A stretch of 64,000 bases of DNA from contig JAKNDB010000087.1 in NCBI GenBank assembly GCA_024305405.1, positions 7,070,501-7,134,500 of the forward strand, read 5' to 3'. Position numbers and translations under genes: made by a program. Shown piece after piece: positions 12,301 through 25,200 of this stretch. Every line of letters begins with the position of its first letter. The stretch's first letter is position 1. The notes beneath the pieces are model-generated. The model ran no database searches. It was not told where the DNA came from and saw only the letters and a list, made by a program, of their open reading frames with translations. This DNA is from Dirofilaria immitis. Lineage: Eukaryota > Nematoda > Chromadorea > Rhabditida > Onchocercidae.

Positions 12301-15077
12301 TGGTATCAAATTCGGCGGCAATGCAAACGGTACCGGTTTTCCACGTTTATGATTTTCAATTAGATACATGCTGCAAAGAGTTTCATGAAATTTGTATGTA
12401 CTATATATACATTTAAAAACGTAGCACATACACATTCAAAAATTTTCCTGGACTTTTCTGGATGAGCAAAATGAAAAAGATTACATCAATATCAAATGTA
12501 CTTCATCATCATCAAAGATCTTAAAATTACATTAAAGCAAACTGTTCTAAATTCAACATTCCATTCTTCTTTAGATCCACAAGCGACCAAAGTAATGCTA
12601 ATGTATTTTGTTGTATACCTGTTGCCAATAAAATATCACGAACATCCGTACCTGACACAAATCCATCTTGGTCAGTATCAGCCTGCAATGTAGAAAAATA
12701 ATTACACTGCACCAGCAAAAGGAAAATTGCAAGGCAATTTATATAACCGTATTGTACGAAGAATAGTATCTTTAATGAATAATTACATCGATCGAAAATA
12801 TTTGGATCGAAATACCAATAGCTGAAAGATCAAAAATGATGCTTCTAGGTACTGAGAAGAAAATATCCATATTATACTGTGAAATGCGAAAGATACCTCT
12901 TGAAAACTATTTTCATAGCAAGTGGACTGCACTGGCCATGCTGTAGCAAATGATAATGAAAGTGATGATGGCTGCAATAAAGAATAAAAAATTACAAACA
13001 ATACACTTATAATTTGTGTATGTGTGTGTGTGTTCTTTGTAATTTGTGAAATCTAGAAAACCTTTTAAGGAAATAAACTAATAAAAAGACCGGTGTGGTA
13101 ATGCTTATTGGTTGGACGCTTTGTGATCGTACTCTTTGATCGCATTTTGATGTTGGCTGTTCAGAGTCTTCCAAGGATGCTACTGATCCAGTTCTTTGAC
13201 GACCAACACCCCATTCTGAAAAAACCCTAAAAACTGAAAATATTGCTTCACAATTTTTGCCAGTTCATAAAATAATAATGTTGACACAGATCTTATTTTA
13301 ATATCGAAAGAATCTTACGAGATACTGAAACTGGGGAACACTTGAGAAAAACTGCACAAGTTCACGTTTTGTTGGGTGAATTAGAGATGGTGATAGAACA
13401 TTTGGTACTGGTTCTCCTTGCAAAGCACAGTAAACTAAATGTAATGCAACACACATTTCAATGCGATCAAGTTTACCATCCTAAAGGAAAAAAATTTAAA
13501 TATAATTGTAAGATACTTATTGCATGCGCAAACACCTCAGAAACTTGCGGAATAGTGAGCAAATTTAAAAGATAACAGATCTTCATTGTGAATGAATTCC
13601 AAGAATTACTTCTCTGAGGGACATTAATCAATGCATTTAATTAAGAACTTAGTGAAGCTGTCAATACAAATCCAATTTATGAACTGATTCTCATCATCCT
13701 GCTCTCGAAATCAGTGAAACACTGATGCAAACTAGATGTGTCAGTAAATTATGTAAATGTTGGAGAAATATAAATTAGCTAGTATTATCATTTATTAACC
13801 TTATCCATGTCTGCTAACTCCCATATCTTTGCCAGTGAAGTATTTGGAAGTCCTGAATTCAATAGTACAGGACGTACCTGAAGATAGTTGAAGTAGTGAA
13901 AAATAATAGTGAATTTTGGCATGAAGATTAATAAAAAAACTAATATATTCTAAATGGACAAGAAATACTATAGTTTAATATTTAATAATAATATTAAATA
14001 AATTACGCAAATAAATTAAGATCACCCCATAAATTCATACTATAAAAAGAAGCAAAAACTTAGGACGTCAAATAATTCAGTTATAATAACAATTCTTATT
14101 GATAAGTACTGTATAAATCATGAATCATTTCAGAAAAGACATTAAAAACTGAGTATCTATCCGAAGACATTCTATGCGGATTGTACTAATCCACATAATC
14201 TTTTACCAATAAACATAGATTACTTTATTTCCAGGTACTTTCCCTTCAATTGGATTCAAACCATCAAAGATTGATTCGTATTTCGCTTGATCCGTTGGAT
14301 TAATTGCCCAGCTTTCATTGAAGCTGGCTGACATAACACCAAAATTTGGTATAGATGGTGTGGCAGATCTCGATTCAAAGGATGGAGGCTCTAACTTAAG
14401 CAGCAAGGAATTCCATGAGATAGGATGTCCTTGCTGAGAAGCTGCTACCAACTTGAACGCAATAAAAATACCGGTTTTATCCAAACAACCTCTTCGATTG
14501 TAATCAGCTAATTCCCAGATCTGAATAAAAGTGGATAAAAGTATGCATGTTTTGTAATTCGCGCCTCAAAAATAATGCCAAAACCTATTACTATATTGTT
14601 ATCATCTCTTGATGTTTCTCGTAATCTTTATAACAAAATACTACTAATTATAATGCTCGTTAACCTCTAGCTTGATTCAGAAAATGAAAAAATACCTGGC
14701 CCAAAGTCGTAACAGATAAGTTGGATCGCTTCAGAAATGCTGCCGCTTCTTGTGCTGGTACCACATCTTTCCCTCCCATATTCATCTAAAAGCACCGAAA
14801 ATTCAATTGTTAATTGAAATGCGAAATTATTTTAAGTTGAAATTATTCAGTACAAGATATTTTCAAGTATTGAGAATGATTAATTACACGATAAATCAAA
14901 CTGAATTTCCAGAAAAAATCTCATAATGACCTCAAATCATCTTGTTCAGACTGTCTACCAGTTAGCGTCAAACTCTGCAACAGGTCTTACAGTTAACTGA
15001 AAAAGACAAACCTCCTTGTACAAATATTCATAAATGTAAGTATACGGTTGTGAGATCGTAGCTGTTGAAAGATTCAT
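9303..15077 (-). CDS. ehs-1: EPS15 / EHS-1 endocytic adaptor with three EH domains
   Basis: Clathrin-coat adaptor that binds NPF partners through EH domains and AP-2 through DPF motifs. The start ATG is at 15077 (MNLSTATISQPYTYIYEYLY). Exons include 15012-15077, 14696-14785, 14224-14520, 13800-13877, 13319-13480, about 13100-13210, 12905-12975, 12530-12685 and 12245-12372. EH1 and EH2 carry IWELADYNRRG and KIWELADMDKDGK. EH3 has an EF-hand-like loop DTDQDGFVSGTDV. A coiled coil follows (12031-10190), with exons such as the one containing LEKQRGEAEKRLEALDLQIA. The C-terminal exons (about 9880-9950, 9512-9722, 9303-9399) hold repeated DPF motifs (NDPFAAA, TDPFADT, KDPFGSD, SDPFSGT, TDPFTG) and a proline-rich PPPRPAPP stretch. 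The protein ends FANFDAFAKS. Unlike its neighbours, no clear frame break was seen in the exons checked. Confidence 0.93.
12995..13034. repeat. Copy A of an exact 26-nt repeat followed by a (TG)n run
   Basis: The 26 nt at 12995-13020 (begins caaacaatacac, ends atttgtgta) occur identically at 15221-15246. This copy, inside an ehs-1 intron, runs into a TG microsatellite of about 14 nt; the other does not. Confidence 0.85.
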
Positions 15078-15220
15078 TGTTTTGTATCTAAACATATATT
15101 TTAAAGAAATGTTTGAATTGCTTGGAAAGTGATTTCATCTTGCACGATGCTTTCTTCTGCAATACTTTTTCGATTCTTTTAATTTCTTTCGATGAATTTT
15201 AAAGATTTCTGGATTTAGTC

Positions 15221-15246
15221 CAAACAATACACTTATAATTTGTGTA
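15221..15246. repeat. Copy B of the exact 26-nt repeat, just upstream of ehs-1
   Basis: Identical over 26 nt to 12995-13020 and in the same orientation. It lies about 145 bp upstream of the ehs-1 start codon. Confidence 0.85.
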
Positions 15247-15676
15247 ATCTCTTCTAATCACCTTTATATACGACTCTAAGACAGAAGATGAAATCAACCA
15301 CATATTCCAGTATCAATGACAAAACAGAAATACACACCTTTAACAATCGTCTATCTACCTCACTACCAAAATATCATTTCACAAAAATCAACTCTCAAGA
15401 ACTAGCGTTGCATTCGCGTTTCATGCCTTCGTTCTCCGTAATTCAAAATTGCAGGATTAATGTTTGGTTGGTAGGATGTTGCAGAGCAATATGAGTAAAT
15501 TAGAAATATTTATTTTCATTTCATTTCGGTTTATTATAATTGTAACACGTATTAATACTCTCTGATGCAATTGCCGGACTACGTAATTAAAAAAATTTGA
15601 AATTTCTGAGAAGAAAGCGGAAGAATTATTCGAACATATATATCAATGATATATTATTTGGTAATTTAATAGATAT

Positions 15677-15826
15677 TGCCCTCAACCAGACGTACTATCG
15701 GGAATCAACCCGATGGTACAATGTGCATTCGAAATCTTTGTGCTCAATGCATCTGCAATTCGCATTATTTATCACAGCTAGCTGCGTTCTTCATCGATTC
15801 ACGAGCCAAGTGATCCACCGCTAACA
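15677..15826 (-). pseudogene. Orphan 5.8S rRNA gene copy, probably a decayed pseudogene
   Basis: Read on the minus strand, about 150 nt match eukaryotic 5.8S rRNA from the 5' part (GGTGGATCACTTGGCTCGTG) through GATGAAGAACGCAGCTAGCT, GCGAATTGCAGA and AAAGATTTCGAATGCACATT to CGTCTGGTTGAGGGC near the 3' end. No 18S 3' end or 28S 5' end was recognised on either side, so this is not part of a normal rDNA unit. Several positions appear as A or T where I recall filarial 5.8S having G or C (for example GTGAATCG, GCTGTGAT, CAGATGC, GAATGCAC), which suggests transition decay of an unconstrained copy. That comparison is from memory. Confidence 0.88.
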
Positions 15827-18800
15827 GTTAAAAAATTATTATATCAATTGGAAAAAAGAAACAACTACAGCACTTGAAGTTTATTATTTCTCAAGTTCCA
15901 TAGTACAAATTATTTTCCAAAAACACAAAATCAACTGATAGTAATAAGGAACTACTAAATCTTGGAAGTTTCGATCAATAGCAGAAGGCTTGTATATTAA
16001 ATAATGTAAGCAGCATTTTAGGAAAATTGCACGTATAGGTAATGTTACATGTTATAAGAAAAATTTGTCTTGTTGGTTAATTGTCGTAAAGAATCGGCAG
16101 CAAGTCAGTAGTCGAATTAATCAGTTATACAATACTATGATTATGATAAAACAAATAAAATAAGGTAAAGTAGAAATAATTTTGATAAAAGGAGAATAAA
16201 AGATGTCTGTATGATGGTTCCAACCTGTCTCTCGCCCACAATTCTAGTCCATTTTGGATCCTTTTTTTGTAGGTGATGGATCATGGTACAGTTTTGATTA
16301 TAAGAGGAGAAAGGGACTTTGTTTGGGTGTCAATATATCAATATATAGCTCATAGATAGAGGTGTACAAATTTAGCTTACATCTTAATAACATAGAAAAA
16401 CGCACCTACACTCTGTACTCATTCAGACACGTGTGTTGCAGCTGCGTACATATAAGTTTGTGTGATTCATGCACACATCACCTACAAAAATATTATCGAT
16501 ATCTGTCTTGACATACGCAACGCATAGAAACGAAAAAGTAGCTTATCCAACAAGATTATGTTATCTTTTGATATATTTGTCATCAGAATTGGCATTTACA
16601 TTCATTTCTTTAAAATACAACATCAAACACATACATATGAAAAACTACAGCATAGCATATATGACTTTTGATGATAGACGTAGCAACATATAGAAAAAAC
16701 TTTTATTGATCATCGAAAACACTATTTCCAGTTTACTATATTTGTATGCAGTATACGTTTAGTACACATACCATTTAATCCTTGTTTATGTTACATAAAA
16801 ATACGTGGTTGAATCTGAAATGACGTTTGTCTTTTACGGTTACTCGTTATTGTTTCTTTTTATTATTTTTAATAAAAATAAGAATTATGATTTGATAAAA
16901 AGTGTCTTCTGTTTCGGTGCATTCAGAGAAAATTATTAAACTTTCCAAATATAAATTAAGAGACCGTGGAACGGAATAACATTTAGTCGCTATATCGTGA
17001 AACTTTTATTTAATGTTTTTAAATAAATCTTAAAATTATGGTAGGAAAGGGCAAAATTTAGTATTTTATAGAATCCGACAATTCCTACTACATCCGTAGA
17101 TCTATACTTTGCTTTCTCCATAATGATAAAGTTGTTAACGCGTTTTAACAGTAATACAATATTGAAAACCAGAATCCCGTGACATTTGATAATGATAATG
17201 AAAATAACACTTAATGTTATCCTTTTGATAACAAGACATTCATTTGTTTTTCTGAGATATTATCGGTAAATGTTTTCATCTTATCTTTCACTGTCGATTT
17301 AATGTCACATGTTCCTTCGATTTCTGCTGTTGACCAGTCACTTTCTATCCAGGCAAACATTATTTTGCATTCCTGTTTGAAAGAACTGTACTATGTAGGT
17401 TATGTTTTTAAGAGATTGTAAGTATTTTTAAAAGAATTAAGCTGTGAAAGGTCAAGTTTCGCAAAGAGAATTCAAGGTAAAGAATTGAGAATTCTTATAA
17501 AACTCTGACATCTTAAAAACTGCCAATTAATTATTGAAAAATCTATGAAAAGCGAGAAAGAAATCTATCATTTTTCATTTCTAATTTTTAAAAATTTGTA
17601 TGACACTAAATAACCTGGTAATGAATTATTGGAGTAACCAGTTTGCAACTTTTTAAACCGCTTAATGCCACTGTCTGCAAAAAGTGAGCAATTTAAATGC
17701 CGAAATGCGAGATTGTTATTTCCTATTAATTATGGATCAGTATTCATTATCACACAATAAATATGAAGGATGACGATGTAGAAAATTGAAAGAAAAAATG
17801 ATACGCACATTTTTATTGCACAGAGTTCTTGCGTTTATTGGGAAATAGTTGTAAGTGGCATAATACTTTCCCGTACGTTTGTTATAAGTTCGTACTACTG
17901 TTGCTTTTAATGAATGACCTGAAATTCTTAGTAGCAGAGAAATGGTCCAAAATTGATTTTTCAACAACATAAAAGTTTTACACCTGGTATAGGTATCCAC
18001 CAATTGGTTTCTGAATAAGGCAGTTTTGAATTTGTATATAGAATTCCTGGTTTGGATATTATTTGCTGAAATAATTTTATAAATAATAATGATAAGGTTA
18101 AAAGCCGAATAATTTATCATTATTATTTGAAAGTCTATAAGGTCTGCATTTTATATGAGCCATTAATGGTACTTTACATATAAGTAATAGAATTAAACAT
18201 AAAGTACAATGTAACTCTCATTATAGTTCATCGTTTAAGTCAATCTAAGTTGTATCATCCTTTATCTGCTTTGATATTAGTTATTTCTGCCTGAGAAGGC
18301 TACCTACACAAATAATTATTACCTTTAATAGATATCACGAGAAGTAATACTGCGTGACGCATTTCTGCTTAACGAGCTACTACTAAAAATTAAATTTACT
18401 TTGCATCTATCTTCAATTTCTTATTTCTTTTTAAATTTATATTAACAATCATTTGGTCTACATTAGGCTTATATATTAAATTATCCCAAATTCGAAAAAA
18501 TATGGTCTGTGTATGATATTTTATAATCGAATCAATCCAAATTCAAGTAAATTAATAAGTAATTCTTCCAAGAACCGCGCTTGGAAGAGATGGGGAAGAG
18601 GCATTCGAATTGTTCAGATAAGAATATAGACTTAATTCATCGCATCTGTTATTATTTTTCAGAGTTCAATTCATATTCATAGCAGTCATCAAACTAATAC
18701 AGTTAATGCCTATTAGCAAACTATTGCACATTCCGAATTATCATCTATCTCATCCTTATCTCATTTTGTTAATTTTAAGTATTCTCTGGCTAAAAAATTT

Positions 18801-21800
18801 CCGAACAGATTCTCTCTTCAGATCTCCGAAATGATATTGCTGAAAGATTATTTAGTGGTATTACTTACCTAGAGGGTTTGTACGATCGTGGTAGATGACA
18901 AAAACAATATCCTTATTAAAACATCAGAAACTAATCAGCACAGATATCATCTAGCAGAAGCTATTTCTATTGGACATTAAAAATAAGAAAGATGATCAAT
19001 GAATATCAAACAAATATCAAAAAAATCTACCACTCTATTACAATTCTCTCCGAGAACTAAATTTCTATTTTTGTTTTTTGAAATCTATACTAAACGAATT
19101 CAACTGGCACATCATAAAAATAGTGTAGGAAAGGCACAAATTCAGAAATACCTGTAATGTATTATCATTATCGGATATGGGAATTTTTTATTTAGAATTC
19201 CTCCAATCGTTTGTTCGATAATAAATGGGCAAATTAGAGGAAGTAAGGATAACCACATCCTATAATCACATCAGTTTTTATTTTAAATCCAGAAATCAAA
19301 GTTTCCAAAAGCAGAAAAGCTTCAGTTTGAAAGAAAGAAGGGTAAAGCCGACAGTTGAAAATTATATTGGAATAAAATAATCGGCATTAGAAGCATTTGT
19401 TTGTTTTCGTCTTGTACTATGGCATATTTTATTTTTAATTTTATTACCAAACTTTTAGTTATAGATCGTATAAAACATACGATATTTATTTATTGCTAAT
19501 AATTTAACTACAACTTGATTTGCGAATGCTGATAGCTGTGAATTAACAGTGTCCCAGAAATCTGTAAATGTAAAATGCCCACCATATATTTATTGGTTGG
19601 CTAACTTTACCTAATTTTATAGTGATAATTTAGTATTTTCATGTAATTTCAAAAGTTCCTAAAATTTCTCCTGATGAAGGTCTGTCGTAATTGTAGAAAT
19701 TTTTCTTCTTCCAAAAAAAAAAAATAACGAACAATAAAGCAAGAACAGTTGCAGAAAATAAGGAGGAAAAAGAACAGAAAATTTATTGAATGAAAATAGT
19801 CATTTGCAAAGGGATTACAATCAGTATGCTTGCTTTAAAGCAACACCGATTATTCTGCAATGATAATGATCAAATTCTTGAGATGATCTTCAATGACAAT
19901 TGTATCCAAATTTATATAGCAGTACTTGAAAGTTCTTATATCCGATATTTCGGTAATTTCCTTTAGTTAAAGATCTATAGAAATAGAATTCATTCATTAC
20001 GAGTGATCGCAAAGATTTACTGTAGCGGACAAATTTAAGCGACATTGATTAATTGAACGATACTGATTTCCTCCGGAAATCTCTGAAAAAGAATTTATGT
20101 ACTTGACTTCTATCTTCTCTCGAATCAAACAGAACAATCTTAGCTTAACTCATTCTTAATTATTTTAACCCAATCGTCGGAAATCTAAGCTAAAAATTGA
20201 TCTACATATAAAGTAAGAGGAAATTGATTTCATGTAATTTTACAGAGCATAATCTAAATTTTCATTATTATTAGGAATGAGGAAATTCCTTCATTCGCTT
20301 TTCCCTATCATATCATTTTCTTCTAAGAAAAAGGTTCGCCTGAAATGCAGTAAAAGTAAAACTAAAACATATAAGCAGAAGTTTGGGAAAGTTAAACTTC
20401 AAATTTAGAAGAATGCATATCAAAATAAAAACAAAATGGGAAATTATCAAACAAATATCTATTTGCAAAGCATAGATAAAATCAGAAAAGCTGACATATC
20501 TTTACCCGCTGATATTTCATCCATCGTCTAAAAATGAACTTTCAGATGATGGATCTCATCATCAATCATCACTGCGTTAACAAATATCCAAAAAAAGACA
20601 ATATATTCGCGGGCATTTCCAGCATGTAATTCGCTTGAAAATAAATCATCAATAAAAGTGGTTTTCGCCGGAGAATTGTGAAAGTCAACAATAGACCAAA
20701 TCTTGTCATTATGACGATTACTTTAGTGTGATGGGATACCCCGTTTAGTTTTTACGAATGAATGGGTATTACGACTTTTAGTTTTAATTTCTTACTTCAT
20801 TAGTACTATTTTGTTTACTTCTTTATTATTACACTTACACCATACTTAATTGTTTGGCTTGCTATTTTAAGTATTTCTATTTCTATTTCATGCATTAATC
20901 ATAATGCTTAGCAATGTTTCTGCATTGCTAATTCAATGGTTAAAATATGTTGATAATAACAATTCTTATTGAAACTGCCTGAAGAAGACAATCAGGAAAT
21001 TTCTATTTTTATTATAATAGTGCCAAATGTGCACACAATTCGTTAAATCAAGTTCATTTATTATATGATTTTTCAATTAATGCAAATGAAAAGATAGAGG
21101 AAAACGATCGATCAGGATAGAGAAAATGACGGTAAATTCATCGCATATCTAATAATCACAAATATAATGCGCGCACTTCATTGCAACGAAAAAAATCGCT
21201 TCCTTTTATAAAATTCTTTCAAATTCAACTGTTCTACATTGGATTAAAAATTTTGATAAAAATTATCGCATGAAGTTTGATGCTAACAAAAAATATGAGA
21301 GCTAAATTTTTGTCATATTTGAATTGAAATAACTTCCTGTTGCAAAGAAATGTGAAAAGATGTTGATAAAACAAGTACCATTGTTTTTATTCAAGCAAAA
21401 AAATAAAGGCAGGAAAGCAAGCATGGTGATAAATGAAGAAGCAAAATACAAAAACAGTAGCTGGAGTGTTATAATGGCTGAAGTTAAAAAAGTTTTGATA
21501 AAAATTCCAAATAATAATGATAGAAGGATGATGCAAATGGCAGTCAGTTAATTGATGAAGCCAAGTAAATTCTTTTACTTAAATGCATTAATTATTGGCC
21601 TAGCAAAACAATCATTACATTGTAAAATGGAAGACATGGAGGGATAAACTAAAACGCTATCAAATCAACTTAGATTAAGCATAAAGGAAAGTCAGAAGTC
21701 AGCAAAAATATTTTTAGCATTTAAAACCAGATGTCAAAAACTATCCTTACCATAGCATATAAAATGAAAGTAATCTCATGCATCATTCGCTAAAAATTTT

Positions 21801-22217
21801 GTCAGAAGAGTGATGCACAATACAATTACTGATCATCAACTAGAGTGGTTATCAAGACAAGCGTTACTCCGAATCCATGAATAATAATGGATTAAGCAGA
21901 ACAACGAAGGAATAAGCCTCTGCTTGGAAACAATGTCCCATGAGCAATTTTCCCACTCTTAAGATAACATGTTGCGCTGAATGCCGGAGAATGTGGAAAA
22001 AGAAAGAGTAGTAAAAGTCGAGATATAATTCAGAAAATCTAACAATTTTGTATCTCTAAAACTAAGGAACCGGAAAAACTGACATTTCCACCATATAAAA
22101 GATCTCTCTAACTTTTCCTCGAGAAATTTATTGTCAAGAAAAAGCTAGAGAGATTTGGCGTCACAGCGCATTAGAATATGAGAAAGAAAATTTTGCTGCC
22201 GTTGTAATGAATATGCT

Positions 22218-25200
22218 TTAGCGCATTTGAATACCGCTCACTTCTAGATCGCCCCCAATCTGAAGACCGTTGATTTCATGAGGATCCAAGCGGTGAGCAT
22301 ACGTTGCATATCGCTCGCTATTAATAAAAATCTGGAAATTTCAGAAATTATTTCGTTCCATCAAATTTTAGTGTTCATATATCTTGCAATTGTTATCCGC
22401 AGATTCAAAATTTTCACATCTTGAAAAATGAAAACCAAACATAACACTTTTTTTTTGCCGGAATTTCAATTTTTCTTATTTCCTTCCAGTATTTACACTC
22501 TATTCATATGAACTTTTTAATACGTAATAAACACACTTTTGTTAATCAGTCAATATAACAATTTATCGAACACCATTTATTTTCATTTCATTAATTTCGT
22601 TAATGATTTCAAATGTATTATTAACTACAAAATTAAAAATAATACTTGGAAGGCGTATTCCTCGTTTTTGATTTCTAAATCAAAGCCAATTCCTTTCTCG
22701 AGGATCATTTTACCTTCACGTTCCTCGTTACCCCATTCTCCAGCAATCAACGAATTACGGACTATCGCCTGAAAAAAAATTTATGTCATTCTACTGCCTA
22801 TATAAAATATAATTCTTCGCTGATCAGCTTTTAGTTCATGTCCCTTTTTCAATTTAAAATATCCTCAAAATTTATGAAATTATACGAATTATTAAGATTT
22901 TAAGGTCTTTATCACTTTAAAGATAATTTTGGGATAATACCAGCCATTTTTCATTCACATAAAACAAAAGAAAAAACTCCTGTTGCTACATCACTTTATT
23001 TTGAAGATATATATAAACAATGTTTGAGAATTAAAAAAAAATGAGCATTTTTAATTCCAACTTTAAGAATATGTTAATTTTCTCATTCTTTTTCATTTTT
23101 ATTTCTAAATTTTATCAAAACTATTTATCCCGCAATGTGAAAACACAAAAAAAACCTTTTCATCGAATCGAGGATTAAAGTGAAGCGCAATATCACCATT
23201 TTTCTTGAGTAGATTGATATGAAAACGTTTCCCTTTTTTTCTGGTGTTGCAAAGATCAGCAACGATTTGCCTGGCACTAAACCTTCACCACTTAGTCCAC
23301 TTTCGTATGGAACTGGCTACAATAACAAAATTTCAATAAATCATAGAAGTAAAATAAATCGGTGAATGAATCATCTTGAAATTATAACTTGAGATCAATG
23401 AATAAAAGATATCAAGAAGCATATTCTACTTTTGTAATTTCTCAAAATGTAAGAACATAAGCCGAGCTAATAATTCGAAAAGAGCAAAGATATTTAGGTG
23501 CTGAATCATTGAAAATACTAAATCATATGCAATCTTCCATTAGAACTGCACTTTGCTTCAGTCTCTGTGGCTAATAAAAAATTCTGATGCAAGTTTATTG
23601 AAAATTTTTTGAAAGAAAATGAAAGAAGAGATGAGAAATATTTACGTAATATTTGCCTCCCCAATGGATGTATGTTACGAGTATGTCACCATCGATCGAA
23701 AAATGCGTCACTGAGGAAAGCGGCACACGGTGTTCATATTCTTTCACTTCCTTCTGCAAGATGGACGCAGTGTGCTTCGAAATTTATAGTGATAACCTTC
23801 AGAAAGAAAAGAAAAAAATTGTGTCATTTATTTAGGTATCAGTCCAAACAAAACTGATAATTTCGAAAGTTTGAAACGATTCACTTACCTATTTCCTTTC
23901 CTCACTGAATAAGATTAAATAATCCGTGATTATTTTAAAGTATTAATCCATAAATGAAATTATTATTGGACTATCAAAAATAAATAATATCTTTTGGTCG
24001 TGTAATGAAATTATTTTTTCTCCATCGCTCATATGAACTGTTTATTTTGATCCATATATTTTGTTACTTAATTTGAGAAACAGTTATAAATCTTACTTCA
24101 TATTCCAATATGTTATGACACAAAACAAACCGATGAGAATGTGAATGTATCATTAAAATCTTCCAATCAAGTTGGTATTTTAAAAAATTTAGTTTTTTCA
24201 TGTCTAACTATTGTCATAATAGTTGCTCAATATTCAATTATAATTACCTGATCAACATAGATTGTATATTTGCTATCATGAGCACGAATTCGAATATCAA
24301 TATCGTCTCCTTTTTTGTAAGGATTGCTTTTCTCTCTTCCTTGCCCCATTCACCTTTACTAAAGGTGTTGAACACAATCTACAAAAAAATAAATAAATAA
24401 GAAAAATCACCAACACCAATTCTAGCACAGATTATTGTTTGGAATAGTGAATATCATGAAATATTTCCAGCACATAGTCCTCGCAGAACGCAGAACTATT
24501 CTCTCTAATTATTATTATTCGATCTACTTCTTCTATCTTCAGTTCTGCAAAACTTTACACTAAATGCACTTTTTATTAGCACAATGATTATATCATCTTT
24601 TATAAATGTTTTACTTTAAATATGAAACTTTAAAGAATTCTGCAAAATCTCTATCTGTATTTCCTCTTTTCTCACACTAACTTCAGTATAGTTAAACTTC
24701 TAGTTCCCTTCAATTTTAAAAAGAAATGAGAAGTCATCATGCTCACCGTTAATATAATATCATATATCAGAGATAATATCAGAGATAATTATCGATAAAT
24801 TACTAACCTTTCCCTCATCAAAACGCACGGAAATGTGCAACGGAACATCATTGCCACTAAAATCCGCTGAAGTATTATGCAAATTTATCGTAAATCTGTA
24901 AAATTACTATTCAGGATATGATTGGAAAATCAAATTAAAGAAATTTGAATAGTGAATATAATTTTTATAATTATAAAAATTATATTATAGATCTAAAAGA
25001 CATAGGCCTAAAAAATTCTCAGATATTCAATTGTCTGATTTAATCTATTTGGGACACATGAAATCATTTCATAGAATAAAATTCTCATATCCATTGTAGA
25101 TCAAGGTTCATGCTATACAATAAACGATATTAAAAAATATATGCACGAGAACTAATATGGAATGAAAAGTATAAAATTATGCGGATATTTAATTTTGGAT

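Larger units (their letters stand above)
15078..22217. other. 7 kb intergenic region, ehs-1 5' end to galectin 3' end
   Basis: Apart from the 26-nt repeat copy and the 5.8S-like segment, no exon with conserved content was recognised. The longest open frame (17737-18120, minus) has biased AT-rich composition and no recognisable motif. A 20-nt sequence at 20953-20972 (contains ataacaattcttatt) also occurs at 14083-14102 in an ehs-1 intron. Confidence 0.55.

Noticed and set aside
15597..15824. 75-aa open frame on the plus strand
   Set aside because: It lies antisense to the 5.8S rRNA copy; the apparent coding composition comes from rRNA sequence.
17737..18120. 127-aa open frame on the minus strand
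   Set aside because: No recognisable motif, AT-driven residue use, and no splice or conservation signal.
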